A stretch of DNA of 64,000 bases from Rhodobacteraceae bacterium Alg231-30 (GTDB lineage Bacteria; Pseudomonadota; Alphaproteobacteria; Rhodobacterales; Rhodobacteraceae): contig FREU01000003.1 in NCBI GenBank assembly GCA_900143615.1, positions 422,237-486,236 of the forward strand, in the 5' to 3' direction. This document shows, one piece after another, positions 53,870 through 63,982 of the stretch. Position numbers and translations under genes: made by a program. Each line of letters opens with the position of its first letter. The stretch's first letter is position 1. The notes beneath the pieces were generated by a model that saw only the letters and a program-made list of their open reading frames with translations, searched no databases and had not been told where the DNA came from.

Positions 53870-56800
53870 TCAGTATCCGTCCGCAACCTCGTAGCAGAGC
53901 GTTCCGAGACGCAGGTCCGTTGCCCCGGTGTTAGTATCACTGATCTTGATGTTTCCAGCCCCGGCCCCGCTATCCTTGACCCTTGCCTTGTCGGTGCCGG
54001 CGGTGGTGAACAGGAAAAACGGCGATGTGCCCGAAGACATCGACGCAAGGCCGAGTTGCCCCATTATATTTGACGTCTTGGCAGGGAAAGGCAGTGAAAA
54101 TTGCAGATCCTCGCCGCTGACCATGCCGCTGGTGATGATATTGGCCTCCAAGCCAAAATTCACCCAGCAAGTCCGACCGAGGCGCCGCCAACTGGCAGTA
54201 TCAAGGTCCACGGTGTTGCCGGTCTCATCACCAACCGTCGCGGTCACATCGCCAGAAACACCGTAGTCCACCTCAACGCCGTTAATCTCATGCGTCATGT
54301 ACGGCCCGACAACCCGGTCATAATCGATTGCCCAAGTCGAGCCGCTGGTACAGAGTTGCGACATATCCTCACCATTCCAGCGAATGCTTGGCACATGGAT
54401 TCGTCCGCCATTTGTCTGTGTGGCGATGTCGAACAGGCTGGCTCCGATTTCCAGCGTGGTCGCAAGGTTGTCGATCGAGATGCCCTTGCCCTTCATGTCA
54501 CCAATCACGTGCCGGTGATAGGCAAACTCACTGTCGATGTAGAGATCCCCGATTGTCACCTCGACTTCATCCGCCCAGATCGCGGAATAAGGCGTCTTCT
54601 CGAAATCATCATCCGGATCGCCGTGGATCTTGATGTTCTGGCCGCGCACCCGCACCGCGTCCTGCATCCCCAGCGCTGTCCCCCCGAAATGCGAGATCGT
54701 CACGTTGTTGAGCACCATGTCGTTGGTGATGTCGGTCAGTGTAGATCCTGTGCTTAGACCCGCGCCAAAATCGAACGCCATGCAGCTGATCGGCTGATCG
54801 GTCACATCATCGGCGAGTCCGTCTTTGACGATACCCCAGTCAGAGTGTGTGCCAGTGCCCTCGACCTCGGTCACATTCATCACCAGCGCGCCTGTGCCGC
54901 TGGTATAGGAAGTCACCATGCCGACCATGTAATTGTCCTTGTCGGCATAGGCCACGATGGCCTCTCCGGAGGCAATGTCGGTCAGGTCAGTTGCAATGGT
55001 GAAGTTCTGCGTGCCAGTGCCAATGATAACGCTGTCGCTGGCCGCTTTGGCGAGCGGATCATCAGCCCCGCGCCGCGCCTCAATGACGATGTTTTCGTCA
55101 TCGGTGAAACCAGCAAGGCGCACACGCTGCTGTTTGCCGCTGTCCAGCCGGACATAGAACCAAAGCCCGACCTGATCGGCGCTGAACGGCGCAATGCCCG
55201 ATTGCAACCCCGTGCCGCCCGCTGTGCCCGTGACCAACGGAGGACCAAAGGAACAACTCGCTCCGGTGAAGGTGACGGTCAGCGCCTCGGCGATGTTGAA
55301 GCGCGTACCGCTTGCTGCGCCCGTGATCTTGACTTGCAAAGACCGATCGAGATCTCCGCCGCCGATATGCAGCGTCATTCCTGTCGCGGCGGCTGTCGCC
55401 AGAGTACCTGCGGAGAGGTCGATAAAGCTGTCGCCGTTGGTGCCTGAAACCGTGATGGCGGAGAAGTCGACAGTCGGGAAAGAATATCCGCCATGGATCG
55501 AATAGATGTTGCTCAACGTCACGTTCGACAGGCGGCTGGCGCGCAGGATCGGACCATTGTTGGCCTTGAAGTGCACGTTCTGCAGGCTTGAGTTGCCCCA
55601 GCCTGAAATATCCAAAACGCACGGACCAACCACGCTGTTGTCCTTTCCATCAGCCCGATAAAAGGTCACGTTGCGCAGCGCCTCGGATGTCTGGTTCTGA
55701 TCCTGAAACTGCCCGTCACCTCGCGCGAAGGTCAGAACCGTCTGCTCAGGATCATCGAAGTTGAAGCCGATCCGCGCGACGTGCTTCTCCGGCCCGCCAA
55801 CAGCAAACTCTTGCAGACGTTCGGCCAGATAAAAGAACGAAACCGGCTCTTCGAGCAGGTAGTCCCACCCCGGCAAGATAAGCTCCACACCAGCGGTCGT
55901 GACATAGTTGGCAGCGGCAAGGAATGCGTCGGTCTGCCCCGGAGATCCGTCTGCGATAAAGCCCCAATGCTCAGGCGTCACCGGCCAGGTCGGCAGCAGG
56001 CCGGTCAGGCCTGCATCCACCGCCGCACCGGGAACGCTTTGCGCCGCATCTGCATGGGCCGTCGCGCCTGGGGATGCCATAAACTTGGCACCATTCGCAT
56101 GCAGGGTTGTTCCCGCAGGCCAGATAGCGCCAGCATCGACAGCCGCCTTAAGATCGCCGTAGGACTCAAAATCGGTCTGCCCCGTCGACCCACCACCTGC
56201 GGCGCCGATCAGAATCCAGTTCGACGCACCGTGAATGAATTCAAGCGCACGGGTTTCCACCCACAAGGTAATATCTGCGCCGCCAAGGTAGAACTTGCCG
56301 GTGGTGCCATTGGTGGCGTCGTCGTGCTTGACCAGAATTGTCTCTCCGGGCGCTGCACGCAGGATCATGTGGTCGCCTTCGCGCCCGCCGGTGGCATTGT
56401 AAAGCGTCTCTGAAGCGCCCGCACAGTACATTTCCTGCAAAGTATGCGTGAAAGACAGCGTGCCCCCGGTGACATCGACGGGCTGAAACACGTTACTGCT
56501 CTTGATCTGGTGCGTCACATCACGCTTGGCTTCGGTGCGGTCCTCCCCGTAGATCGGGTCGATGACGCGGCGGGCATCATAAGGCACGCCACCGCTGGCC
56601 GAATGAAATTCCTCGACAAAACGCCCTCCCATCTTGACGTTCTGCACGGTCGGAACATCAGTCGAGCCTGTATAAGCCCGCACCTCGCGCCGCGTGACTG
56701 TGGTGCGCGTGTCGCCAAGCTCCTGCTCGTCTGGGAAGGTGTTGATCGCCGTGGCATCGCCCGCGAAAGACCATGTGCCAGTCGGATCATCATAGAAGCC

Positions 56801-58174
56801 GACCGATAATCCTTCACACCCATCAAGTTGCGTTTCGGGTTTTTTGCCGTTTAGATCCTCGGTGCAATAGACCCGCACATAGGGTGAGGTCAGGGAAACC
56901 GCCGTGGGATGTTCGAGGAAGTGGCCGCTTTTGAATTTCAGGTTGCCCCCAGTAAGGTCATGGATCAGGCCGTTATCGTAATAGGCGTCATTGATGTAGA
57001 CATCGCCCTTCGACCAGTTCTTGATCATCGTCGGATCGGATACCGGAGCCCCGCCCTGCAAGCCCGATCCGTTGAACGGGTGGATGGTTTGTAGCGTAAC
57101 TTCTGCCGCACCTTCTCCAATAAGGATCGGCGTCTTACACCAGCCGCCGCGAATGTCCTTGATCGTGAGATCATAGGCGTTGACGAACACCCCGACGCCC
57201 TGGCGCAGCGCTGGGTCTTCTGAATTCATGTGCTCGTAAAACTGAACCCCTTGGACGACACTGTTGTCCATTTCACCCTGCGCCAGCACGGTGCCGTCGC
57301 CGGTGCCCGTGCCGGTCGCCTTGAAGCGAGTACCCACGTCATTGTCAGGCGCACCGATGGCGGTGAAATCGGTCGTGCCAACAGACTTGATCCGATACCA
57401 GCCATTTGTCGCACATTGCGTGACAGGCAGGACGCGGGCATAGGCCATCGAATAGCCTCCGTCCGCCACGCGCTCGATGATGTTGTCGGAATAGATCTTC
57501 GCGGTGATGCAGCGATCCATGATAATGCCCGAAGCAATATCAGCGCAGTCCACCCCCGGCGTATGAATGACGCAGTTACGGGCACGAATATCCATCACGA
57601 AATCCGTCGCCGCCCAGCTGCCCGACGCAGAGATCCGTGCGGCGGAAAAGTCGATGTGCAACCCCATGATCTCGTCGTTGCCATCGCTTTCGACCACGTC
57701 ATAAACCTTGATGGTCTCGGTGGCATCAAAGGCACTGGCACAGCGGAGAATGGCTGTCGGTGTATGCTGGAAATTCGTCGTGCTGGGCTTGACCTTCGCC
57801 ACGATATTGGCAACCGCAGCGTTGACATCTTCTGCCGTCATGGAGTCGACCCAAGCTTCGACATTGTAGATGCCGCCCACGGTTGCCTCTAGCCAATTGC
57901 GCCCATCGCCCGTGGTCAACGCCGTGCCCGCATCGTCGTAGATGTAGTGATATTTGCGCCCATCATCGCTATAGACAGAAATGAACGATGCGGTGCCGGT
58001 GGCAGCACTTGCATCCTTGGCGGCAGTGCGCGAGGCAAAAACCATTTCGCTTGCGACAGAATCCACGCTCGATTGCAAAGCTTTCATACCTTCCAGCCAT
58101 GTGATCGGATCGACTTGATGGTCTGGGGAAGGTGGTGTGCCACGGATAGTTGTTTGCCAGTCAACGAACGGCAT
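53870..58174 (-). CDS. Large tailspike/tail fibre protein with beta-helix regions
   Basis: 1434 aa, AGGAG before the ATG. The short N-terminal part (to about 110) should attach to the tail. Two long right-handed beta-helix-like regions follow, about 140-480 and 760-1200; the second opens VTPEHWGFIADGSPGQTDAFLAA like pectate-lyase-type tailspikes. A TTDFTAIGAPDNDVGTRFKA motif common in phage fibres lies near 270, and a C-terminal domain ends GTLCYEVADGY. It probably binds or degrades a surface polysaccharide. No catalytic residues identified. Confidence 0.85.
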   Translation of the reverse strand: MPFVDWQTTIRGTPPSPDHQVDPITWLEGMKALQSSVDSVASEMVFASRTAAKDASAATGTASFISVYSDDGRKYHYIYDDAGTALTTGDGRNWLEATVGGIYNVEAWVDSMTAEDVNAAVANIVAKVKPSTTNFQHTPTAILRCASAFDATETIKVYDVVESDGNDEIMGLHIDFSAARISASGSWAATDFVMDIRARNCVIHTPGVDCADIASGIIMDRCITAKIYSDNIIERVADGGYSMAYARVLPVTQCATNGWYRIKSVGTTDFTAIGAPDNDVGTRFKATGTGTGDGTVLAQGEMDNSVVQGVQFYEHMNSEDPALRQGVGVFVNAYDLTIKDIRGGWCKTPILIGEGAAEVTLQTIHPFNGSGLQGGAPVSDPTMIKNWSKGDVYINDAYYDNGLIHDLTGGNLKFKSGHFLEHPTAVSLTSPYVRVYCTEDLNGKKPETQLDGCEGLSVGFYDDPTGTWSFAGDATAINTFPDEQELGDTRTTVTRREVRAYTGSTDVPTVQNVKMGGRFVEEFHSASGGVPYDARRVIDPIYGEDRTEAKRDVTHQIKSSNVFQPVDVTGGTLSFTHTLQEMYCAGASETLYNATGGREGDHMILRAAPGETILVKHDDATNGTTGKFYLGGADITLWVETRALEFIHGASNWILIGAAGGGSTGQTDFESYGDLKAAVDAGAIWPAGTTLHANGAKFMASPGATAHADAAQSVPGAAVDAGLTGLLPTWPVTPEHWGFIADGSPGQTDAFLAAANYVTTAGVELILPGWDYLLEEPVSFFYLAERLQEFAVGGPEKHVARIGFNFDDPEQTVLTFARGDGQFQDQNQTSEALRNVTFYRADGKDNSVVGPCVLDISGWGNSSLQNVHFKANNGPILRASRLSNVTLSNIYSIHGGYSFPTVDFSAITVSGTNGDSFIDLSAGTLATAAATGMTLHIGGGDLDRSLQVKITGAASGTRFNIAEALTVTFTGASCSFGPPLVTGTAGGTGLQSGIAPFSADQVGLWFYVRLDSGKQQRVRLAGFTDDENIVIEARRGADDPLAKAASDSVIIGTGTQNFTIATDLTDIASGEAIVAYADKDNYMVGMVTSYTSGTGALVMNVTEVEGTGTHSDWGIVKDGLADDVTDQPISCMAFDFGAGLSTGSTLTDITNDMVLNNVTISHFGGTALGMQDAVRVRGQNIKIHGDPDDDFEKTPYSAIWADEVEVTIGDLYIDSEFAYHRHVIGDMKGKGISIDNLATTLEIGASLFDIATQTNGGRIHVPSIRWNGEDMSQLCTSGSTWAIDYDRVVGPYMTHEINGVEVDYGVSGDVTATVGDETGNTVDLDTASWRRLGRTCWVNFGLEANIITSGMVSGEDLQFSLPFPAKTSNIMGQLGLASMSSGTSPFFLFTTAGTDKARVKDSGAGAGNIKISDTNTGATDLRLGTLCYEVADGY

Positions 58175-58201
58175 TGGCGTACTCCTGCAATGTTAAGTGG
58201 T

Positions 58202-60322
58202 TCAAGCGATGTTTATGGTGTCGGGGCCGCTGGTTGCGCCGGCAACGCCCGAAGCGTTGATTGGGACGCCCCAATAGGCGTAATGACCTTTTGTCAGGCC
58301 GCTATCTGTGTAGCTGTCTGGATTGCCTGCCAGCCCGTATTCGGTGCGGATCACCGAGGCGGCATTGATGTTATACGACCCAGAATATCCAGCGCCATAC
58401 GAAGCGCGATAAATTCGCGTGGCGTAGTAGTTCGCGTCATTTGGCGCGTCTAAATCAATATCCACGTCACCGGCGCTTTCTGTGGCCATAAAGCTGTCCA
58501 GCGCTGCGGGAGGCGTCGAGTTGGCGATTACCTTTACAGTGATTGCACCGGACCAGTCGCCAGATCGGTTTGCGCTGGTGCGGTTTCTGATTTCCGCTTC
58601 ATAAGATATGCCATCAACCAGCCCGGTGACTCTCCAGAAGCTTTGGCCATCGGTGACGTTCATCTCTTGCCAATCGCTTGTGCCAGCTGGGCGTATCCGG
58701 ATTTGTTGCGTCAAGCTTTCATCCTGCGCCGCCCAATCAAAGCGAAGAGATCCGCCATCTTTGGCCACCCCGACAAACCCGCTCACAGCTTCGACAGAGT
58801 CGTCGTTGATCACCCCTTTAAACTCGGGCCGGGTCGGCTCCTGAGTGGCCGCGTCAAAGTCGAAATCCTCCGGCTCAACCGAGTTGGCAACCAGATCAAA
58901 GCTCAGTCCGCCTTCATTGCGCCAAAGCTCGCCAACCTCAAATACCTTGTCTATGCCCAGCGTTTGAATGCGTACAAAACGGTGGCCGCGCAGCAGATAA
59001 CCCACCAAGCTCAGCGTGGCCTTGATTTGGTACTGGGCCCTCTTGACCCGTGCGATGCGGTTAATCACCCGCGCCGCTTGATTGTGGCTTGAGACCAGGT
59101 ACAGAGCCGGCTCATCCCGTACTTGTCTGGCGGATGTGTCCAGGACGATTGTACCCGACGGCAACTCGCGCCAGTTGTTGGCTGGCTCAATGTATTTAGC
59201 CGCAATCTCTGTTGGCGCACCGCGTCCCCAGCGCCCTTCGACAATCTCAATTGACAAAAGGTCTTCATCGGAGAGCGTTAGTGTCGGCTCCTGAAAGCGA
59301 CCAACCTTGAAGCCAACCGATCCGTCAGCCCGCTCATACATCCAAGTGTCACAAGCCGCAGCAATTTGTGCCCGCTGATCCTCGAACTCCTGATCGTCAC
59401 TCAGGGTGCCGTCGATGCGCCACTTCGGTTGCCTCCCACCTTCGGCATTGCTCACGGCAATGTCACACACGTCAGCTTCTTCTGCGACCTCTGACCAATC
59501 GACGGAACGGCCTAGTATTTGGGTCAACCAGTAGGCTGTCAGAAGCGCACCATTGCGCGTGAACCCTGTTGTGCCAGTGCGCGGATCGAACACGGAATTC
59601 GCCCCATCCAGAACCGGCGTGTAGGCGCCCTGCCGCCCGTTTGGATAAATTTCTGTCAGCTTGCTCTGTGATGGGCGCTTGGCCCAGACATGCGCGCCGG
59701 TCAGCCCCGCGAAATCATGCGCATCCGTGATTTCCGCAAAAGCATTCTTCAACTCGGCATCGGCCACTTGCCACGGACCACCCAGAAAAGGACGAATACG
59801 ATAGTATCCGCTCATTGGCGCGGTTGTCACAGTGCCGTTTGCATCAACCTCAACTTCCCGCTCATCCAGATAATGTGTCACAATCTGGTGGCAGGGATGC
59901 GCAGCGAGGATCGGGCTGTAGTGCCGCTTCTTACCTTTCGCGCCGGTCACTTTATCTGTGCTGTTCTGAAACCCCGTAAACCCGAGCAGGCCGCCTTTTC
60001 TGGCGCGTCCAAGCACCCATTCAGCATATGCATTTGGTTGTGCGAAGTTGGCCATGCGCTCAGATGGCGGCGGAAAGTTTGGGCTTGGCGTGAGCGCTGA
60101 AGCAAGTGCCGAAAGGCCAATCGCGACGATTGCCTTGGTGATAAAACCGCCTACCGCTGTCGCTGCAAACGCCGATCCCGCCGCAAACCCGGCCAGCCCA
60201 ACGCCTGCCGCGATATTCAGTGCACCCGCGATGAAACCCACAACTGGCAGCGCATGAGCCTTCACCGGCGTCAATGCAGTTGTGCACATGAAGGCGGCGG
60301 CAAGGAGCGTCCTAGTCTTCAT
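58202..60322 (-). CDS. Phage tail-tip attachment protein (TipJ/host-specificity type)
   Basis: 706 aa from an ATG at 60322 (GGAG 9 nt upstream; a TTG at 60328 is worse). The start MKTRTLLAAAFMCTTALTPVKA resembles a signal peptide and is followed by more hydrophobic Gly/Ala helices up to about 80, then the J-like tail hub (LGRARKGGLLGFTGFQN, AEEADVCDIAVSN, RWGRGAPTEIAAKYIEP) and fibronectin-type segments from about 520 (GSLRFDWAAQDES, EMNVTDGQSFWRVTGLVDG). A fusion of a lambda I-like hydrophobic part with J is a fair reading. Confidence 0.85.
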   Translation of the reverse strand: MKTRTLLAAAFMCTTALTPVKAHALPVVGFIAGALNIAAGVGLAGFAAGSAFAATAVGGFITKAIVAIGLSALASALTPSPNFPPPSERMANFAQPNAYAEWVLGRARKGGLLGFTGFQNSTDKVTGAKGKKRHYSPILAAHPCHQIVTHYLDEREVEVDANGTVTTAPMSGYYRIRPFLGGPWQVADAELKNAFAEITDAHDFAGLTGAHVWAKRPSQSKLTEIYPNGRQGAYTPVLDGANSVFDPRTGTTGFTRNGALLTAYWLTQILGRSVDWSEVAEEADVCDIAVSNAEGGRQPKWRIDGTLSDDQEFEDQRAQIAAACDTWMYERADGSVGFKVGRFQEPTLTLSDEDLLSIEIVEGRWGRGAPTEIAAKYIEPANNWRELPSGTIVLDTSARQVRDEPALYLVSSHNQAARVINRIARVKRAQYQIKATLSLVGYLLRGHRFVRIQTLGIDKVFEVGELWRNEGGLSFDLVANSVEPEDFDFDAATQEPTRPEFKGVINDDSVEAVSGFVGVAKDGGSLRFDWAAQDESLTQQIRIRPAGTSDWQEMNVTDGQSFWRVTGLVDGISYEAEIRNRTSANRSGDWSGAITVKVIANSTPPAALDSFMATESAGDVDIDLDAPNDANYYATRIYRASYGAGYSGSYNINAASVIRTEYGLAGNPDSYTDSGLTKGHYAYWGVPINASGVAGATSGPDTINIA

Positions 60323-60722
60323 ATCCAAGGCTCCAAAACGCGAGAACTTCTACGGTTCGGGGGTGGCGAGATGTCGTCCCATCCGGACCCTTGAAAGCCC
60401 AGCTTTTGCCGGTGAACACACCGGGGATCGGGTGGCGCTGATCTGACAACTTGAGAACACCCACATCACCACGTTTCAACTCATTCCCACGCTTAATTCC
60501 AACTGCTTCCATGCGCGCGCCGAACACACCCACCGGGTCGCTGAAGTAGCCAGTTGCCCGCTGACATGACCCCATGTCGTCAAACATCCAGCGGTCCCCC
60601 TCCGCCGGGTCAATTCCACGCACGGCATTGATCCAGTCCGCAACAACAAAGCAGCAATTCATTTCAGTCCAATCGAACGGCGTCGCCATCCATCGGTTCA
60701 ATTCTCGCGTCAGATCATCCAA
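60312..60722 (-). CDS. Phage tail-tip protein of DUF6950 type
   Basis: 136 aa from a TTG at 60722, chosen because GAGGAGG lies 8 nt upstream; the frame is open to 60857 inside the neighbour. MATPFDWTEMNCCFVVADWINAVRG, here cut as FDWTEMNCCFVVADWI, resembles the Cys-containing N-terminus of DUF6950, an NlpC/P60-like fold found before tail-tip genes. A Cys followed by D/H residues could be catalytic. It overlaps the next gene by 11 nt. Confidence 0.75.
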   Translation of the reverse strand: MDDLTRELNRWMATPFDWTEMNCCFVVADWINAVRGIDPAEGDRWMFDDMGSCQRATGYFSDPVGVFGARMEAVGIKRGNELKRGDVGVLKLSDQRHPIPGVFTGKSWAFKGPDGTTSRHPRTVEVLAFWSLGYED

Positions 60723-61302
60723 AGAGCTTTTCCTCCTCGAAGTCTTCGGTCGGCATCCATTCAAGACTTGGATTGGAACGACCCAGCAGCGTTGCGTGAC
60801 CCTCAGTGTTAAGACCGATCCGACGCGCGGAGCGGCGCTCTTCCGTCCAAGGCTCAAAGCTCACAGCCAATGACCGATCCTCTGCCCCTGTGGCGCGAAT
60901 GGTCAGCGTCCGCATCGTACGTGTCAGCTGCAGTTGCGGCGCGATTGTCGGCGCATACAACTCGGCCATTGACTGGATCGGCTGAAAGTAGAACTCGATT
61001 GGGTAACCATCCACGTATTCAACGCCCAGCGTCAGGATCTGGTCGACCAAATTCGGCCCGCCTGGAGGCTGAAAGAAGGTCATTGAAATCTCACCCGCCG
61101 GAGCGACGCCATTGATCGCACTTTGCAACCGCGGTGCATTCAGCAGAGTGGACCCCCACCATTGCTTGCCGTTGATGTCCGTGAACACGCCATCCTGGGC
61201 CAACAGAAAGCCAAACTCACCGTCCGGCGTATGGATGTTCACAAGCTCAAGCACCCCAAGAACATCATCGCGGGGGTTCCAGCCTTGGATTGTGTCGGTC
61301 AT
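60715..61302 (-). CDS. Phage tail-tip component (lambda L-like position)
   Basis: 195 aa, beta-rich with no signal. The frame overlaps the DUF6950 gene by 8 nt and the gene upstream by 1 nt (TGATG). The order tape measure, two beta-rich proteins, NlpC-like, J-like matches lambda M/L/K/J and gene transfer agent tail tips. The sequence itself (MTDTIQGWNPRDDVLGVLEL) is not a family I can name. Confidence 0.65.
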   Translation of the reverse strand: MTDTIQGWNPRDDVLGVLELVNIHTPDGEFGFLLAQDGVFTDINGKQWWGSTLLNAPRLQSAINGVAPAGEISMTFFQPPGGPNLVDQILTLGVEYVDGYPIEFYFQPIQSMAELYAPTIAPQLQLTRTMRTLTIRATGAEDRSLAVSFEPWTEERRSARRIGLNTEGHATLLGRSNPSLEWMPTEDFEEEKLFG

Positions 61303-61970
61303 CAGCGCGTCAGCACTTCTTGTAGTGGGATCGAGACGCTCCCAACCCGGTTTGCACCATAAGCAGGGAAGCCCTGATCTTTGTCAGCCAATTCGAAACG
61401 GCCAATGGCCTCGTAACGCACCTCTTGGCCCTCAGGCATGTCTGCGCGCAAAGGCGGCGCAATTTGCAAATCATAGTGATCCGCCATGCCCTCGACTGGG
61501 TCAGCCCAGCGAATGACAAACGGCCAATCTTCACCGTGGCTCATGGTCTGACCCGCCGCCGGAACTTCGCCAGTGATTGAACAATCAAGCCGGACAGTAT
61601 CAACGCCAATGGCGTGATCCCCAACCGCGAGCGCTGTTGGCGTGTATTCCTGACCGGTGCCGGTCGTCATATTGGCGTCTGTCAGCGGCACATTAGCGTT
61701 CGGACGCTCATACGCAATTGGGTCAATCATTGGCACCCGGAAAATCCCAACGTGACCTTGTGCTTCCGCCAAAATTGCACGCCATTTCAGAAACTGCTCA
61801 CCTACTAAAGTAAACTTCGGCGTCCCTTTCCACCGCGGGAACGCGTTATAAAGAACCTTGGTTTGCCCAGCCAAAGACGTGCCTGCGGTTTGGCCGCGCC
61901 AATCGATATGCCAGTCCATCTCTAATTCGCGCCACAGGCCGCGAGGGATGGTAACAATTGGTCTTTCCAT
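61302..61970 (-). CDS. Phage tail-tip/distal tail component
   Basis: 222 aa starting MERPIVTIPRGLWRELEMDW, with a beta-rich body and ending SVSIPLQEVLTR. TGATG overlaps at both ends show tight coupling. By position it is the distal-tail-like protein after the tape measure. Function by synteny only. Confidence 0.65.
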   Translation of the reverse strand: MERPIVTIPRGLWRELEMDWHIDWRGQTAGTSLAGQTKVLYNAFPRWKGTPKFTLVGEQFLKWRAILAEAQGHVGIFRVPMIDPIAYERPNANVPLTDANMTTGTGQEYTPTALAVGDHAIGVDTVRLDCSITGEVPAAGQTMSHGEDWPFVIRWADPVEGMADHYDLQIAPPLRADMPEGQEVRYEAIGRFELADKDQGFPAYGANRVGSVSIPLQEVLTR

Positions 61971-63982
61971 CAGCCTGCCGTACCCCGCTCTTGGTGTGTA
62001 TTGATGTTATTGGTGAACTGGGATTGCCGCTGCTTCAGACCAGATTGCGTGATTTGAACGGATTGCCCCTGGGCCTGTTGCAGAATGTCAGCTTTCACAC
62101 CGTCGCCCAACTCAACTCGCAAAACGCTGGTTCCGCCGCCCATCATCTGGGAGGACTTCTGTGCTGGAATGACCTGGGAACCGCGCGGCAGATTGACCAA
62201 CTCAGGCCCTCGCTCACCAACCCATGACAGCCCGCCTGCAAAGTTGTGCGTTCCATTGGCGTTGCCAGGGATCAGTCCCGATAGAATGTTACCGTCGCCA
62301 AACATGCTACCCGTAAGCGAGTCAAATGCTTGATTGGCGAACATTGAGGCAAGGCTATTCAGAACTTCACCAAGAGCATCCTTCGCGTTTTTTGCACCTG
62401 TCACCAGCCCTGTGAAAGCGGATCGCGCAGAACTCTCAACGTTCTTCATGCCGTCTTCTAGTTTTTCGGTCGCGGTTTTCGCTTCCTTGACGCCCTTGGC
62501 CGCACCGCCACTGGACTGCTCGACGCCATCCAGCGCGCCAGACAGTGCATCCGCCGCTGTCGCGCCAGATGTCATATCCTCACTTGCAGATACACTTAGC
62601 CCAGCCAGATCCCCAAGAGCCGTTTTTACTTGCCCCCAGCCCTTATTCGCCAAAGCGTCCGCCGCTGCTGCTTGCGAATCTGCCGAAGAAGCGAGCGCAT
62701 CAGATTTGCCAATTAGATTATCAAGAACCAGCCCGGCGCCCTCTGCCGCCTGAGCTACCTGACTAGACATGCCATCAAGACCGATGCCCGCCAAACCTTT
62801 GCTCATACTGACCAGAAAAGTGTACCAACGCCGCTGCAAATTCTCGATCATTTCGACAAAGCCAGCCTGCACTTTCAGCCAAATGGCTTTCAGTCCGACA
62901 GGGATTGCCTTCGCTGACGTTTGAATGCCTGACCATACAGCAGAAGCGGTTTTACCGAGCGCAGCCAGCGCCCCCCCCCAACCGCCGGTAGCAATCACCA
63001 AATTGTTAAGGCGAAAAACCAATTCACCAGCAGCCACGACGATCAAGCCGATCCCAGTCAACATGATTGCACGGCGCAGCGCCAGCATCGCGCCGGCCAG
63101 GCTAAAGGTTGCGACCTTCGCCATCGCAGCCGCCGCGACATACCGAACGCCTAAGGCTGTCACAGCCACGGTCATATATGTGCCGAGCCGCCGGATATTG
63201 CCGGCAAGCGCATCGATCACAACACGCAGCACTCCACCTGCCCGCAGGCTGTCGGTCATGCCCTGTGCCATCCGGCCCAACGCAGGTGCCAACTCTTGTG
63301 CGATCTGCTGGGCAGCGTACCGGCCAATGAAGGCTAACCGCGCAATCCTATCGTTAGCGCGCTCCATAGCCGGTGCCATGGCGTCAACTTCCTGACCCGC
63401 AAGACCATAATCCTCAAGGTCTTGGCGCGCCTGCCGAATGGCCGCGCCGCCTTGCCCGACAAGCAAAACCATTTCACGATTCCGTACACCCAAATCTCGC
63501 AGAATGGCCGTAGTCTGTCCGGACGACAGCCCAAGATTTTGAACCTGATCTGCAATCTTCGCCAGCTTTTCGTCTGCATCAAGACCCGCCAGGTCCTCAA
63601 TCGATAGACCCAAAGCATCCAAAGCCCGCTGCCCGTTTCCGGTCACCCCAATGGACGCGATCTCGCGGTCCATGGTCTGAAGGTCGTTTGTCAGCCCGGA
63701 AAGGCTTACTCCTGCCTCACCTGCCGCGAGCTCCAAGGCGCGGAATCCGCCAATGGAACTGTCGAGCCGCCGCGCGCTTTTTGCAGCTTTGTCAATGTCA
63801 CGCGCCCCAGCCAATGCCGCGGCAGACAGAGCGCCGCCCACAACGCCAGCCACCGCAGCCAGTGAAGCAAGTTGCGCTTTGAGTTTGGCAAGAGGTGCTT
63901 GAGCGCGGCGCGCGCCCTTTGAAAATTGGGCGCTGTCGAGGCCAAGATTAACCCGCAACGCACCAATGACAGATTGTCCCAT
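61970..63982 (-). CDS. Phage tail tape measure protein
   Basis: 670 aa, AAGGAGT before the ATG. Starts GALRVNLGLDSAQFSKGARRA as in many tape measures; long helical and Ala/Gly-rich stretches, hydrophobic segments about 260-340, and the C-terminal VGERGPELVNLPRGSQVIPA motif typical of the family. The length sets tail length, suggesting a short to medium siphovirus tail of roughly 100 nm (inference from about 1.5 angstrom per residue). Confidence 0.93.
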   Translation of the reverse strand: MGQSVIGALRVNLGLDSAQFSKGARRAQAPLAKLKAQLASLAAVAGVVGGALSAAALAGARDIDKAAKSARRLDSSIGGFRALELAAGEAGVSLSGLTNDLQTMDREIASIGVTGNGQRALDALGLSIEDLAGLDADEKLAKIADQVQNLGLSSGQTTAILRDLGVRNREMVLLVGQGGAAIRQARQDLEDYGLAGQEVDAMAPAMERANDRIARLAFIGRYAAQQIAQELAPALGRMAQGMTDSLRAGGVLRVVIDALAGNIRRLGTYMTVAVTALGVRYVAAAAMAKVATFSLAGAMLALRRAIMLTGIGLIVVAAGELVFRLNNLVIATGGWGGALAALGKTASAVWSGIQTSAKAIPVGLKAIWLKVQAGFVEMIENLQRRWYTFLVSMSKGLAGIGLDGMSSQVAQAAEGAGLVLDNLIGKSDALASSADSQAAAADALANKGWGQVKTALGDLAGLSVSASEDMTSGATAADALSGALDGVEQSSGGAAKGVKEAKTATEKLEDGMKNVESSARSAFTGLVTGAKNAKDALGEVLNSLASMFANQAFDSLTGSMFGDGNILSGLIPGNANGTHNFAGGLSWVGERGPELVNLPRGSQVIPAQKSSQMMGGGTSVLRVELGDGVKADILQQAQGQSVQITQSGLKQRQSQFTNNINTHQERGTAG

